NCBI RefSeq assembly: GCF_964204865.1
Contig: NC_135258.1
Location: 7,865,001 to 7,929,000, forward strand
Source: Styela clava
Taxonomy: Eukaryota; Chordata; Ascidiacea; Stolidobranchia; Styelidae
Direction of reading: 5' to 3'
Length of the DNA: 64,000 bases
Under the pieces are notes generated by a model. It was not told the origin of the DNA, searched no databases, and worked only from the letters and a program-made list of their open reading frames with translations. Below, piece after piece: positions 12,001-23,386 of this stretch (its first letter is position 1; each line of letters begins with the position of its first letter). Both the position numbers and the translations under genes were made by a program.

Positions 12001-13252
12001 TTTATATATCTTTACTAGCAACACCATAGAACTACATTAGCTGAGAATGATAAGAATAAAAAAGAATGGCCAGTTAAAAAAATTTATCATACCAGGTGCA
12101 CAAGGTAGGTTCAAGAAAAGGCAAAAAATCACAATAGTAAACAACGAAGATAATGTACAGAAATCAGGAATGAGACACAAAATATCACAAACTTAAAAAA
12201 TGTTATACTGCCATAGTTGCACTTGTAGTCATGTTTATGATAATATTTATTAGCTGAACACAACTTCGGTTCATGAATTCCCTCCTTGCTGTGCTGAAGA
12301 CAAATGAATCTGTGTAAGATTCATGACAAAACAGCAGGCAAAAGTATATACTGGTACATCATTGACAAATTTAAACTATTAAATTATAGATTATAATAAA
12401 GCAGCACTACAGGATTCTATAAACTATGGTTTTGTATCATCGAACTGTTTATATCACACTATAGTTCATATTAGAAAATTAAAATTTCCCAAGTCTATAT
12501 TTTTGTAAAATTTCATATAAAACATTCGAATTATGATCTATAGCCATGGAATTCCAGATTCGTTTAAAAGGTAGACTATTCATTGACAGAACAAAACATA
12601 TGAATTTAGCAATTAGACATTGCTGCCATTCAGCAGAAGCAATGTTTTCTCGATCGCCTCAGATTGCAAAATTAAATTAGCAAAATGCAGCTCTGACCAG
12701 AAAATAACTTCTATTTGCACTTTCCATTAAATAATTACCATACCGGTAATTGATATTCTCAAAAAAAAAGATTTTTCTGATTTCTCAAGATTTAAAACGC
12801 GATTGGATGAAAGTGAAAAGAAACAAAAAAGCAGTGATTAGCAGGGAAAGAAATACAAACAATATTTACATTAACCAGCGCGAGTATGGAGCAAGGAAAA
12901 TTAGATTCAAAAATCGGCAAATTAGTTGTTAAATTAGATTCAAATTTATTTGGAGATGTCAAAATTATCAGCAACGAATTGACTATTTTTACTGATATAT
13001 CTAATTTTAATCCATATGTATTGCTATATTACAATTTATCAATGTAGTTCGTACGCTGATATACGATGAAAAAGCATTAGAAAACATTCAGTTTCAGTTT
13101 CATTTACAGTCTAACCAGATATTAAAATCAGGCCTAAATAATTAAAGTTTACTGCAATTTGTATCATATGTTCATGATATCATATAATTATATTATAGGC
13201 TACTTTATAAAATATTTGAAAATTCTATATTCTCCCGATAAACCCTCTAGAA

Positions 13253-13567
13253 CAGGGGTGGGCAAGGTTTTAGGGCCAGGGGCCACAAATTTTACCCGTC
13301 TGGACTGGCGGGCCGGCCAAGTGAGTGTGACATAAAAAGTTACATTTTATGAACAATATTTACAGTCTTACAAAAGCAAAAGTGGAAAGTAATAAGCCTC
13401 GTGCTAAAACTCAATTTAATTTCAATCTCAACAAATTCCTTGAGCTATTTTTTTTTATCTAAACATTAAAATTTGGATTTATTTTGGTTGTGGCAGCATC
13501 ATGCGGGCCAGATTGAAGTACCAAGCGGGCCGGATTTGGCCCGTGGGCAAGTGTTTGCCCATGTCAG
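13253..13567. mobile_element. hAT-like MITE with perfect 8-bp TSD
   Basis: A 315-bp element. Left end caggggtgggcaaggtttta, right end in reverse complement ctgacatgggcaaacacttg; subterminal parts rich in gggccgg/ggcccg. Flanked by ctctagaa at 13245-13252 and 13568-13575. Non-coding. Confidence 0.85.
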
Positions 13568-14509
13568 CTCTAGAAGCACCTAATCAAAAAATATATAGAG
13601 CATAGCTCTCTGTGTGCAGATTAGCAAATAAAATCCAAATCATTAGCAGCAAAGTTAAAACAATTCTATACAGAAAATAATGCAATGATAACAACATGCA
13701 AAACATCAAACCGTCTCATCTAAATTCTCGATGTATAACAAGCACTTTCACGGTCAAATTTGGAATAAGCGAAAGTATATCGTGCATTGAAATAGAAGAT
13801 ATCAAAAAAATATTAATCAATATTTTATGCCTAACTGGCTAATAATTCTCACATATATCAGTCAATCAGATCACGCTTGTTTCAGTAGAACCATACCCAG
13901 TCCAACAAAAATTTAGTGTTTATAAGGATAGAAGGTCATAAATGATGAGAACAGGCTGTACATTTGTTAACTGCTGTCATTGTCTGGTCTGGGTCGTTTC
14001 TCACGTTCTGTCGAATTGGCAAAACTTGAGGGTCATATATGTCACTCAAATTAGTGACCAGTGGTGTCTCTTTGAAATACAGTGTCTGGAAACACCCTTT
14101 GAACACCAGCTTTCAAAAGAATCAGAAAAAAAACAGCATGAAAGTTTTATTTCAAATAACAGAAAGTCACGATTGGCAGACCGTTAGGCGACGAATACTT
14201 ACGGTAAGATAACATATTAATTTAGAGGTATAGTTAACAAAAAGCAGACAGAATGTCTGAAACGCTTCGGCACAAAAAAAAATCCGCAACACTAAGGAGA
14301 AACCGCAAACCCACTGTGCATATTATCTAAGGAGATTGAAAATTTCTGGCAATCCATGTGCTAAAATTAAAAAACATCTTTGTATTATAGAAGATATACC
14401 GTCAAAATTCAGAGATATAGGATAGTTAACAAAAAACAGACAGACTGTCTGAAATTGCAAAATACACCCGCACGTTATGCACGAAGAAATACGAAAATAA
14501 AACCTGCCA

Positions 14510-16267
14510 TCATGACTCTTCACATTTGAGCAATCTCTCATGCAGTAGTCTCAAAACACTTCGTTTAAATCTGAGTTTTTCTTTAAAAGGTAATCTTTCC
14601 ATATCCATGCATATTGATGAGAAAAATAACCTGTCTGGAGAGCTAAAAATACTGAAGTCTGAGATATTGATGTTGTTCTCGAGTCCTGGAGACAGCGATG
14701 TTCGCTGTGGATCAGAAACCGCAATCTCTTCATCAGCCGGACCTGAATAAGTCTGCGATTGACCGGGAGATATTGTTTCAATATTCTCGGGCCCATTTCC
14801 GACGGATGTTCCATCGCTTCCCAAAGAAAGCGGAGATTCTGAGCAGCCGAAAGATTCTAGTTGAATATTCAGAGCCCTTTCATTTATAGAAGACTGTTGT
14901 TGTTGTTGTTTTGAGCTATTTGTTGGGGTTACTGCAATTCTTGTTTGAGTAGAGACATTTTTCGGTCTGCGGGATTGAATCGATGATATTCTCGTTGAGG
15001 TGGAATCACTAGAGGAAGGTGTTGTATCCACTATCTTGCTATTGGGTGTTGTAGGCTCCTTTTTAACATTTCTAGGTTTCCATTTAAAAACTTTGGTATT
15101 CCAGTTCAATTTATCAGTATTGATCTTTTCCCGCCTTAAAAATCGGTAATACCAGGTTGATGTCCCTGTAAAACCTTCAATGCCGAGTTCTTCAGAAATT
15201 TGAACAGCTTTTTCTCTAACTTCCTTGATGGTAACTGTTCCTCTGAGTGCTCTCTGACTTAACAACCATTCCACAACCTTTGAAAAATATTGAACTTACA
15301 ATAATGCTGGGGATATTTACAGATAATAATGGAGTACACAGAACTCAATCAAAAAAGTCTAACAGGATAAATCAGACCAACTTAGCTTACCAAGCTTCAA
15401 GCCTTATTTAAGAATTGGTCAGTTTATTTACTACACTATGCTATACTATGTTCTTTATGTCAGTGTGATGTTTCGAAGTGGAATATTTAAAATAAAAATT
15501 ACTAAAACAGCAATCAATTTGAAAGGGTATTCCATTTTGAAAATATCTAAAACCGATCTTATATCGTTTTGACAGTTGCATGCATTAGAGCAGGGGTCGG
15601 CAAACTGCGGCCCGCGAACGTCCCGGCCTTCAATGCATGACACAAAAAATATTTATAAATTTATCAATACCTCCACATGAATTTATGCGGTAACGAATGC
15701 AGTTCTACGGCTCTTTTCTGCAGCGTCCGTGTTGAGTTGTATATCGTTTGCTCGATGTTGGTTGTACTTTTGAAATATGTTAATTTTGAACGGAACATAA
15801 ACGTCTCATTATAACACAGCAATAGAACGTGCGCAATAATTTTAAGTTTAATGTGACGATTGTTCCCAGGCAATGTGACGATTGTTCGGCCCGCACGCTA
15901 CCGAAAATGTGTTTATGCGGACCGTGAGTACATAAAGTTTGCCGACCACTGCATTGGAGAAAGAGATGAATTATATTAGCATAAAAACAAATACTAATTT
16001 ACAGTTTCCAATACCTAAAATGTTATTAAAATGAACAATAAGTGAAATTTCTACCTTTTTATCTAAAAGAGGATATTTGCTGGATAGTCCTCTAATTGAT
16101 CTCCGAGACTTGTCTGAAGCACGCAATAAATTTTCTTTCTTTCTCCATGACCTTGCCATGGATTCATCAATATTAAATTTACGTCCTGCCGGTAGATTGC
16201 CATGTTTTTTAGCATAATTGATAACCTCAATTTTGAATTCCACAGTGTATCTTTTACGTGTTGCCAT
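14510..16267 (-). CDS. Pogo/CENP-B-type DNA-binding and BESS protein, copy 2 (two exons)
   Basis: Same structure as copy 1. Exon 1 16055-16267 (71 aa, MATRKRYTVEFKIEVINYAK), donor gtagaaat; exon 2 14510-15277 in phase 0, beginning VVEWLLSQRALRGTVTIKEV. Predicted length about 326 aa. Both HTH domains are intact; the linker has a QQQQQ run and NVSTQTRIAV shared with copy 3. The BESS-like tail RLFFSSICMDMERLPFKEKL is identical to the other copies while the linker varies, which suggests purifying selection on the ends. The 777-bp intron is longer than in copies 1 (476 bp) and 3 (500 bp) because it contains a hAT MITE. Function inferred as for copy 1. Confidence 0.85.
15591..15951. mobile_element. 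hAT-like MITE in the intron of copy 2, empty sites in copies 1 and 3
   Basis: A 361-bp element with ends caggggtcggcaaact and, in reverse complement, cagtggtcggcaaact. Duplicated target cattagag (15583-15590) and cattggag (15952-15959), one mismatch. The aligned positions in copy 1 (near 10055, gcattagagaaacgagatga) and copy 3 (near 20200, gcattaaagaaataaaatga) are uninterrupted, so insertion followed the duplication. Confidence 0.88.
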
Positions 16268-16507
16268 TACGAGAACTCCAATTAGTTGGTAAGTATCAGA
16301 TTGTATTGCTGCCAGAAAATTAATTCAAATATGAAGTCATGAAAAATTCTCAAAAAGGTTCCAGCCTATCAATTTATGCTCAGATTAAATTTTGATAATG
16401 GATTGACGATAATATGGACAGACTCGTAATGTTAAATTAGTGCTAAGCCACAGTGAGGCAGAAATTTTAGTCATAATTACGGTTTTAATTCAACTGGTTG
16501 AGAGAAC

Positions 16508-17585
16508 CAGGGCTGGGGAGCTGGCTTAAAATCACAGCGACTTCAGCTTCAGCGTCACAGTATATTTAAATTGTGGCTCCAGCTTCGACTCCATAGCCAT
16601 GGGATTCAGGGTTGAAGCTTCAAATACCGCATGCTTTTACGTTTGTCGATTGTTTTCCAAGTGTAGCGTGTTATTTCGGTTTTAAACAACTTAAGGTCTG
16701 TCTTATGATCATTTTTTTTTGTTCTTGCACATAACTGTGAATTCTTTGAGAGTTATTATATAATCATCGGCGATGAGATGTTGAAGATAAAGAAAGCGGG
16801 GAATTTGCAAGCCAAATTATCCACATTGTAAAACACTAAAATGAAACGGAAAACAAAATAATCTTCGTTTTAGGATGCCTGCAACAGATCGAAAACGCCC
16901 TTTCAGACATTGTAAATCTCGCAATTTTGTGTGCCTGCAGCACATATTATTTCTCTGGTTGGCTTTGGGAATCATATCGTTTTTATTTATGGGAACTAAA
17001 TTTAAAGGCGCTCAATCATGCTTGCTACCTACCTTTTTATCGATTCTAAAGCTATGGCGGAAACTGATTAGACTTTTCCCCAGATTATGATATATGAGAT
17101 AATTAATGGAAACGGAATATAGTCATTCAAATTTTTTTTAAATATATTCATCAAACTTTTTCTAAAGGGGATATCCTAAAAACAACATGAGTGGCAGCAA
17201 TGCGATAATGCGAAGTCGGTGTTGCAAAAACTAATCAGATTTGTCAAATTCACAAAAATATGAATATTTTAAATGAGTTAAAACAAAAGCTAGGGCACCT
17301 AATTCAAAAGCACTTTCGCACTTTTTTTTTGACTGCGAAGCACTTTCGCACTCATAATTCGCTTATGGAGTTAACAATGGTCTGCATTAAATATAACTTT
17401 AAACTTATGAATTAATATTAGGAACTGAAATTCATAAAAACGAATTTTAATAAGCTGAAAAGGGTAGATTTTATCGTTTGGATCAGGTATCTAAAAGTTA
17501 TAAATATGAAAAAATGAGATGGTTAGGACTAGGAGCTGGAGCCACTAAAATGTCTGGTAGCTCGGACTCTAGCTCTCCAGCCCTG
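16508..17585. mobile_element. hAT-like element (CAGGGCTGGGGAGCTGG family) with perfect TSD
   Basis: A 1078-bp element. Left end cagggctggggagctgg, right end in reverse complement cagggctggagagctagagt. Flanked by gagagaac at 16500-16507 and 17586-17593. The aligned site in unit 3 (gggagaataagcctac, near 20783) is empty. It contains only short open frames and no recognisable transposase; related copies lie at 10608 and 26052. Confidence 0.85.
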
Positions 17586-17640
17586 GAGAGAACAAGCCAA
17601 TAAAACAAAATAATAATTAGATATAAGCATTAATCCCCCT

Positions 17641-20600
17641 GTAATAAGTAATTAGGCATCATTTAAAAATTTGAATACCGTATTAAATTTAAGATTCTAA
17701 AGCAACAATACAGGAATTCTACAAACTACAATTTTGTATCATCAACCAGTTAATTATATATATATATATCACGACATTGGTAGAATCAAAAAATCAAAAT
17801 TTCATACATCCCATATTTTTCATAACATTTCATATAAAACATTCAAATCACACTATAGCCATGGAATTCCAAATACCTTCAAACATAGACTATTCATTGA
17901 AAATCAAAACATCATAGGAATTTAGCAATTGGACAAAGTTTGCCCATTTGGCGAGTCTATATAGAAAAGGTTACACAGCTTCCTCTTTTGGTGTTTCAAT
18001 GTTGTAACTTGTAGTATTCAATATTTTCTTACTACCCAACTATATTTACTCAACTTCATCATCTCTCACAGCCTAAATTATACTTATATATAACCATATT
18101 AATGTTGGGTTAAGCCTACGCTTATTGCAGCTGTACTCCGATTGTAAAATTAGGATAGTAAAATTCAGCTTTAAGGTATAATCTGGTCCAGGAATGACTT
18201 CTATTCAATAATTACTGTAATTGACATTCAAAAAGAAAGAATTTTCTGATTTTTCTAGTTTTAAAACATGATTGGATATAAGTAAAAAGAAACAAATAAA
18301 AAAAGCTAAATAAAGGTTTTTTTTAGCTACGTTTCAATAAGGTTTGCAGTGGTTAGCAGGGAAAGTAGCTCTCTGTATATAACACGCACTTCCAAGGTCA
18401 AGTTTTATCGCCAAGTATTAGGTATTACTATAGTAAATGTAAAAAGAAAAAATTGGTATTTTTACAACTGGCTATTAATTATCACATGAATCAGTCATAT
18501 GTGTCTAATTTGATTTGGCACAAAGTTTGTTAGAAAACTGTCCACGCTTGTTTCGGTAGAAGCATTCCCAGTCCAACAAAAATATAGAGTTTACAAGGAT
18601 AGCCGGAGTCTTAAACAGTTCCCTAGCTCAAGCGTGAATTAAAAGTGATAAGAACACGCTGTACATCCGTTAATCGGTGGCATTTTTTTGTCTGGGTAGT
18701 TTCACCCAGTCTGTCGAATTGGCAAAACTTTGCGGTCATCGACGTTACTCAAATTAGTGACCAGTGGTGTCTTTTAGAAGCGCAGCATCTAAAAACACAC
18801 ATCGAACCTCGGCTTTATCAGCGGCAGGACATTAGGCGAAAAATACTTAAGATAACATATAATAATTTGGATTGTAATCCAAAGATGTAGTTAACGAAAA
18901 GTAAAAAGAATGTATGAAACGACCCAGCGATAAAATGCAAGCAACAAAAAAGAAAAAATGGGTACCTGCATATTATCTATGAAGATTAAAACTTTCTGTC
19001 GATCCATGGTCTAAAATAAACTGGCGTATATGCCATCATGACTCTTCACATTTGAGTAATCTCTCATGCAGTAGTCTCAAAACACTTTGTTTAAATCTAA
19101 GTTTTTCTTTAAAAGGCAATCTTTCCATATCCATACATATTGATGAGAAAAATAACCTGTCAGGAGAACTAAAAATACTAATGTCTGAGATATTGCTGTT
19201 ATTCTCCAGTTCTGCAGACAGCGATGTTTGTTGTGGAACAGAAACAGTGTCTACATTTGCATGATCTGAGTTCGTATGCGATTGGAGAGGAAATATTGTT
19301 TCAATGTTCTCAGTACCACTTCTTATTGATGTTCCATTGCTTCCAGAGAGGAAGAGCGACGATGCTGAGTAGCCGAGAGATTCTAGTTGATTATTTAGAG
19401 CACTTCCATTCAAGGAAGACTGTTGTTGTTTTGAGCTATTTGTTGGGGTTACTGCAATTCTTGTTTGAGTAGAGACATTTTTTGGTCTGCAGGATTGAAT
19501 CGATGTTATTCTCGGTAAAGTGTAATCTCTAGATGATGGAGTTGTATTCGCTATCTTGCTATTGGGTGTTGTGGGCTCTTTCTTATTAACATTTCTAGGT
19601 TTCCATTTCAAAACTTTAGTATTCCAGTTCAGTCTATCAGTATTTATCTTTTGCCGCCTTAAAAATCGGTAATACCAGTTTGTTGTACCTCTAAAATCTT
19701 CTATGCCGAGTTCTTTAGAAATTTGAACAGCTTTTTCTTTAACCTCCTTTCCGGTAATGGTTCCTCTGAGTGCTTTCTGACTTAACGTCCATTCCGCAAC
19801 CTTTGAAAAATATAGGACTTACAGTAATGCATAGATATAGTACAGATAATAATGGAGCACACAAAGCTTAATTTGAAAAAGTCCCAACAGTTTAAATCAA
19901 ACAAACTTAGCTTAACGGTACTAGTGTGGCAGGGTATTTAGAAATAAAAGTTAACTGATGACTTGATTAACATTAACAAGTATTTTCTTCAAACCTAATT
20001 TTAAAAATTGGTCAGTTCAATTTGCTACAGCATAATATATTATGTTCTTGATGTCAGTGGGTTGTTTTTCAAGTGGAATATTCAAAATAAAATTACCAAT
20101 TGTAAAAAATTACTACAACAGCAAACAATATTCCATTTTAGAAAAAAACTACCAGTAATATCGTCGATATCGATCTTACATCAACTTAACAGTTCTATGC
20201 ATTAAAGAAATAAAATGAATTGTGTCAGCAAACAAACAATCATTTACAGTTTCCAATACAGACCTGAAATGTCAAACTAAACAAAAAGTGAAGTTTCTAC
20301 CTTTTCTTCTAAAATAGGATATCTACCAGGGCTCCCTCTAAATGATCTCCGAGATTTATCTGAAGCACGAAACAAGTCTTCTTTTTTTCTCCATAACCTT
20401 GCCATGGATTCATCAATATTAAATTTACGTTCTGCTGCGCGGTTTCCATGTTTTTTAGCATACGTGATAACCTCAATTTTGTATTCCAAAGTGTAACTTT
20501 TACGTGTTGCCATTACGTGAACTCCAACTAGCTAGGAAGTATCAGATTGTATTACTGTCAGAAAATTAATTTAAAAATAAAGTCTTGGAAAAAACGTCAA

Positions 20601-20800
20601 AAATGTTCCAGCTGGCATATCAATTCAAGTTCAGATTGTATTTTGATGAATGACGATTGGCAATAATATGGACAGACACAAGTAACACAACATGTCCGGC
20701 TCATAATGTTAAAAGAGTACCGGTACAAAACCACAGTGAGACAAAAATTTTAGTCATATTCATAAGGTTAATTCAACTGACTGGGAGAATAAGCCTACAA
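17641..20800. repeat. Tandem segmental duplication, unit 3
   Basis: Third unit, recognisable from about 17690 (agcaacaatacaggaattct) to about 20800. It lacks the left-most promoter-like segment found at the start of units 1 and 2 and carries none of the hAT insertions of those units. It ends in ordinary intergenic DNA upstream of PSMD9. Confidence 0.75.
19036..20513 (-). CDS. Pogo/CENP-B-type DNA-binding and BESS protein, copy 3 (two exons)
   Basis: Exon 1 20301-20513 (71 aa, MATRKSYTLEYKIEVITYAK), donor gtagaaac; exon 2 19036-19800 in phase 0, beginning VAEWTLSQKALRGTITGKEV. About 325 aa. The second HTH is complete (GIEDFRGTTNWYYRFLRRQK) even though no ATG lies in that part of exon 2, so a simple ORF scan would miss its first 60 residues. 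The linker (NVSTQTRIAV, QQQ) and BESS-like tail match the other copies. All three copies are open across both exons with conserved splice sites, which argues against pseudogenes. No transposase catalytic domain. Confidence 0.85.
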
Positions 20801-21923
20801 AACAAAATAAAAATAGATATAAACACAAACTAATCCCAGATTAATTCAGCGGTGGAAATCATTCTGAACAACTCATAAACTCATACGTTACGATAGCCAG
20901 TAATATGAGGTATAAGAATCCACTGTAGGTTTCTTGCCCCTGATCATTATGCAAGGAGAAATAACATGCTTGGTATTACGTAATATGTATAAAACCTAAC
21001 AAGAAGAAAACAATATGAAATGAACAATGAAACAAAAATATCAAAGGAAAAAAACAAATATTGAAAGCAGCCTTTGAAGAAGTTCGATTATTTCAACTCC
21101 CACCCCATTTTACAAATCAGCATTTACTTGCTAATAATGTAGAAATATGAATTGATGAATATATTTCCCAAGTGATGATTGGAATCAGAAATGATGATCC
21201 CATGACAGTAGGCCTACATATTTAATCAATTATTACGGTGAATATTTTCATCGGAGCATAACAAATCTTCACAACTGTTGTCGTCAATTGCCATATTATT
21301 AAGATCTTAATAATCACTCATTTATTCATTTCAAAGCGTAGCCATAAAAAACAGTTTGCAATCCAATATTACCAATTACCAAGCCTAATAAATAATCAAT
21401 TCAAGACTAATAAACCAGATTAGCAAGAAAAGCAGGATGGCATTATAACAAAGTCTCTACCTTTTAAGCTCTCATGACAAGATTTCAATTATTAGTAGAT
21501 GAAGTGGGGAAAAGTGTTCACAATTTCGTGGTTTTGCCATAATCACCTGGTTATCAGATCACACAATGCAAGCTACAGATTGATGATTGAGGTAGAACAT
21601 TTTTATCTTTAAAATTCAACCATATCATATCGTGTTCATGAAGTTTTGATACAATCAACATATTTTTTAGGAAGCCAGTTCTCAATATAATTTACTTAAT
21701 AACCAGGTTTATTTCATTTTAACCAGTGTTCGTTTTATATTTACCTCATCCAATACACTCTTACATGAATTGAACACCATTAATAATTGGTGGAACAAAA
21801 CAAATCAAATTTTTTTTTACCTAATTTACCACTGGACTTCATGAACACCAGTACAGTGTTTAGGAATTTGATTCGAACTATGTGCAATGTTACTTTAAAC
21901 TTCTTTTACATTCTGCAACCTTT
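20801..21923. other. Intergenic, no supported feature
   Basis: AT-rich DNA between the tandem array and PSMD9. No repeat family, RNA gene or convincing open frame was seen; the 72-codon frame at 21787-22005 (plus) overlaps the end of PSMD9 antisense. Confidence 0.5.
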
Positions 21924-21929
21924 TTATTT
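21924..21929 (-). terminator. Poly(A) signal of PSMD9
   Basis: AATAAA on the minus strand, 47 nt past the PSMD9 stop codon. Confidence 0.55.
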
Positions 21930-21975
21930 GTCAAACCTTTCAACAAAGATTTGGGAAGACTATAAAGAGTCAGCT

Positions 21976-22596
21976 TTAAATAGGAACAATGTTACATCCC
22001 AATAAACCTCTCCCGCTCCATTTCTTTGGTGTGAGCATAAGTCTTTGTATATTCCCCTCCCGCTTAATTTTCACTTCAACATTTTTTCCTTCGCTGTGTT
22101 GAACCACTGTTGCAATTGATTGCAGATTTTGAAAATTTGTTTCATTTACTGATCCAAATTGAATTAATTCATCACCTACTCGGAGTCCAGCGAAATCAGC
22201 AGGAGAACCACTGGAAACGAGATTAATAGAAGCAAAGGCTGAAGGTGTATTTGTTATCGTTACATCAACCATTGGTACATCAGATGATGAGTCTGCCGCC
22301 TCTGGTTTGTTTTTAGAGTGCAAGCTATATAATTCTTCTTCAATTTGTTTCATTAAGTTTTTGTGGTCATTTTGCAAGCATGAAATTTTATTTCGACTTA
22401 TACGTACTTGATACACATCAATGTCATTTCTGGGAAAGCCTTCCGAGTCTACCAAGGGCTCAGTCATTCCTACATTTCCCTGAGAAGCCAAAACATCATA
22501 CATTTGTTTGATTTCTTCTTCAATATTATCCTTTTTTGAAATTAAATCCTTGATTTTTGCTCTGTTTTCCATTTCACCTAGTATAGAGTGCCTCAA
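21976..22596 (-). CDS. PSMD9: 26S proteasome assembly chaperone PSMD9 (p27)
   Basis: Family role: chaperone that helps assemble the proteasome base by holding ATPase subunits; cytoplasm and nucleus. The 206-aa frame has the expected order: an N-terminal helical region (KKDNIEEEIKQMYDVLASQG, then MTEPLVDSEGFPRNDIDVYQ and CLQNDHKNLMKQIEEELYSL), a short Ser/Asp linker, a PDZ domain near residues 110-190 (LVSSGSPADFAGLRVGDELI, VVQHSEGK) and the diagnostic C-terminus GRGLLGCNIVPI. Length is close to the usual 220 aa. Two start codons are possible: M1 at 22596 and MENRAKIK eight codons later. Intronless here, unlike the vertebrate gene. Lies downstream of PIGK on the same strand, about 600 bp apart. 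Confidence 0.95.
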   Translation of the reverse strand: MRHSILGEMENRAKIKDLISKKDNIEEEIKQMYDVLASQGNVGMTEPLVDSEGFPRNDIDVYQVRISRNKISCLQNDHKNLMKQIEEELYSLHSKNKPEAADSSSDVPMVDVTITNTPSAFASINLVSSGSPADFAGLRVGDELIQFGSVNETNFQNLQSIATVVQHSEGKNVEVKIKREGNIQRLMLTPKKWSGRGLLGCNIVPI

Positions 22597-23134
22597 TGCC
22601 AGAAAGGTGTAACTATTATCTAACTACTTTGCTAAAAAAATGCATAAATCACAATTAGTTAAATACTGAAACTATTGGAATCTATCCATCAGCATACCAG
22701 TACACAAAAGTCACAAATATCAATAAACATTTTCTTAAATAAAAAGTTTTCATTACTAGCCAAATTACCACAAAATAAACATCATAAATAATTACAATCG
22801 GACATGATCAAAATCCAGTAAATTATAGCACAAGTTAAATGTTAGATACAATGAAAAGCGTCATATCTATGGAAATTCTTGAGAAACAAATAAATGTCAG
22901 TTCAGCCCTCAGAAGATGCTTGCAATTCTGCAAATATATTATAGACCAAAATTTTGTTAGCAGCAGGTGATAATGCCCTGACGAGATATCTGTCGACTGC
23001 GAAGAGCTAAAAACAGAGCATCCATGCCAAAAGAGTATAGGATACTAAGCTACAGCATAGTCTGTGAAGCTGCATAGAAACTAAGGAATAGCCTAATTAA
23101 AAAGAAACTTTTTCCCTCTATATATCAAAATTCA
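22597..23134. other. Spacer between PIGK and PSMD9
   Basis: About 540 bp of AT-rich DNA between the PIGK poly(A) signal and PSMD9. It should hold the PSMD9 promoter and any 5' UTR; no TATA box or motif was recognised with confidence. Confidence 0.4.
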
Positions 23135-23140
23135 TTTATT
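23135..23140 (-). terminator. Poly(A) signal downstream of PIGK
   Basis: AATAAA on the minus strand, 65 nt past the small open frame at 23205-23354 and about 250 nt past the PIGK stop. Confidence 0.5.
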
Positions 23141-23204
23141 CCATTTTACAGTGATAAGTACCATATTTTAATAACAAAAGACTAATTCAATTCCTTTACT
23201 GCTG

Positions 23205-23354
23205 TCAGTCATTGGCAGAGATATTGAAGGCAACAGTCGCCTTCCCGATACATTCGACAAACATCTCACTGTTGACTTGTCTTCGAACGCACAGCGAGAA
23301 CCCAGGTTCAGCGCAATTTATTCCATGGACAACCTGAAGATTTCCCACATACAT
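23205..23354 (-). CDS. Small ORF (49 aa) in the PIGK 3' region, doubtful
   Basis: An ATG frame of 49 codons starting MYVGNLQVVHGINCAEPGFS, with three Cys, and less AT-biased than the surrounding DNA. It starts 33 nt after the PIGK stop and ends before the shared poly(A) signal. It could be a downstream cistron (tunicates are known to have trans-spliced operons) or chance inside a 3' UTR. No homologue recognised and no signal peptide from this ATG. Confidence 0.25.
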   Translation of the reverse strand: MYVGNLQVVHGINCAEPGFSLCVRRQVNSEMFVECIGKATVAFNISAND

Positions 23355-23386
23355 CTCCACGCATAAAATAAAAAAATAGTAGGAAA

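Larger units (their letters stand above)
7081..12002. repeat. Tandem segmental duplication, unit 1
   Basis: First of three head-to-tail units. Its left edge (caacaccatagaactacttt, 7095-7114) lies immediately upstream of the psq/BESS start codon and recurs at the start of unit 2 near 12018. Other landmarks shared with units 2 and 3 include agcaatacaggaattct near 7390 (compare 12400, 17707), the conserved block 7670-8930 and the two-exon gene at 8939-10371. Relative to the other units it has an extra segment of about 670 bp at roughly 7816-8480. Confidence 0.85.
12003..17640. repeat. Tandem segmental duplication, unit 2
   Basis: Begins with caacaccatagaactaca at about 12019, a copy of the DNA just upstream of the psq/BESS gene, and carries the second pogo/BESS gene. 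It has three insertions with clear boundaries: a hAT MITE at 13253-13567, a hAT MITE at 15591-15951 in the intron, and a longer hAT-like element at 16508-17585. The last is shared in position with unit 1 but absent from unit 3. Confidence 0.85.

Noticed and set aside
13942-14187. 81-aa frame with a Cys/His-like start, similar frame at 18645-18890
   Set aside because: Looked like a possible zinc-finger fragment, but the unit 1 copy has indels and the Cys/His residues are not conserved between copies.
19036-19611. Copy 3 of the pogo/BESS gene as a truncated pseudogene starting at MKWKPRN
   Set aside because: The frame is open up to the conserved splice acceptor at 19800; it only lacks an internal start codon. 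The gene is intact across two exons.
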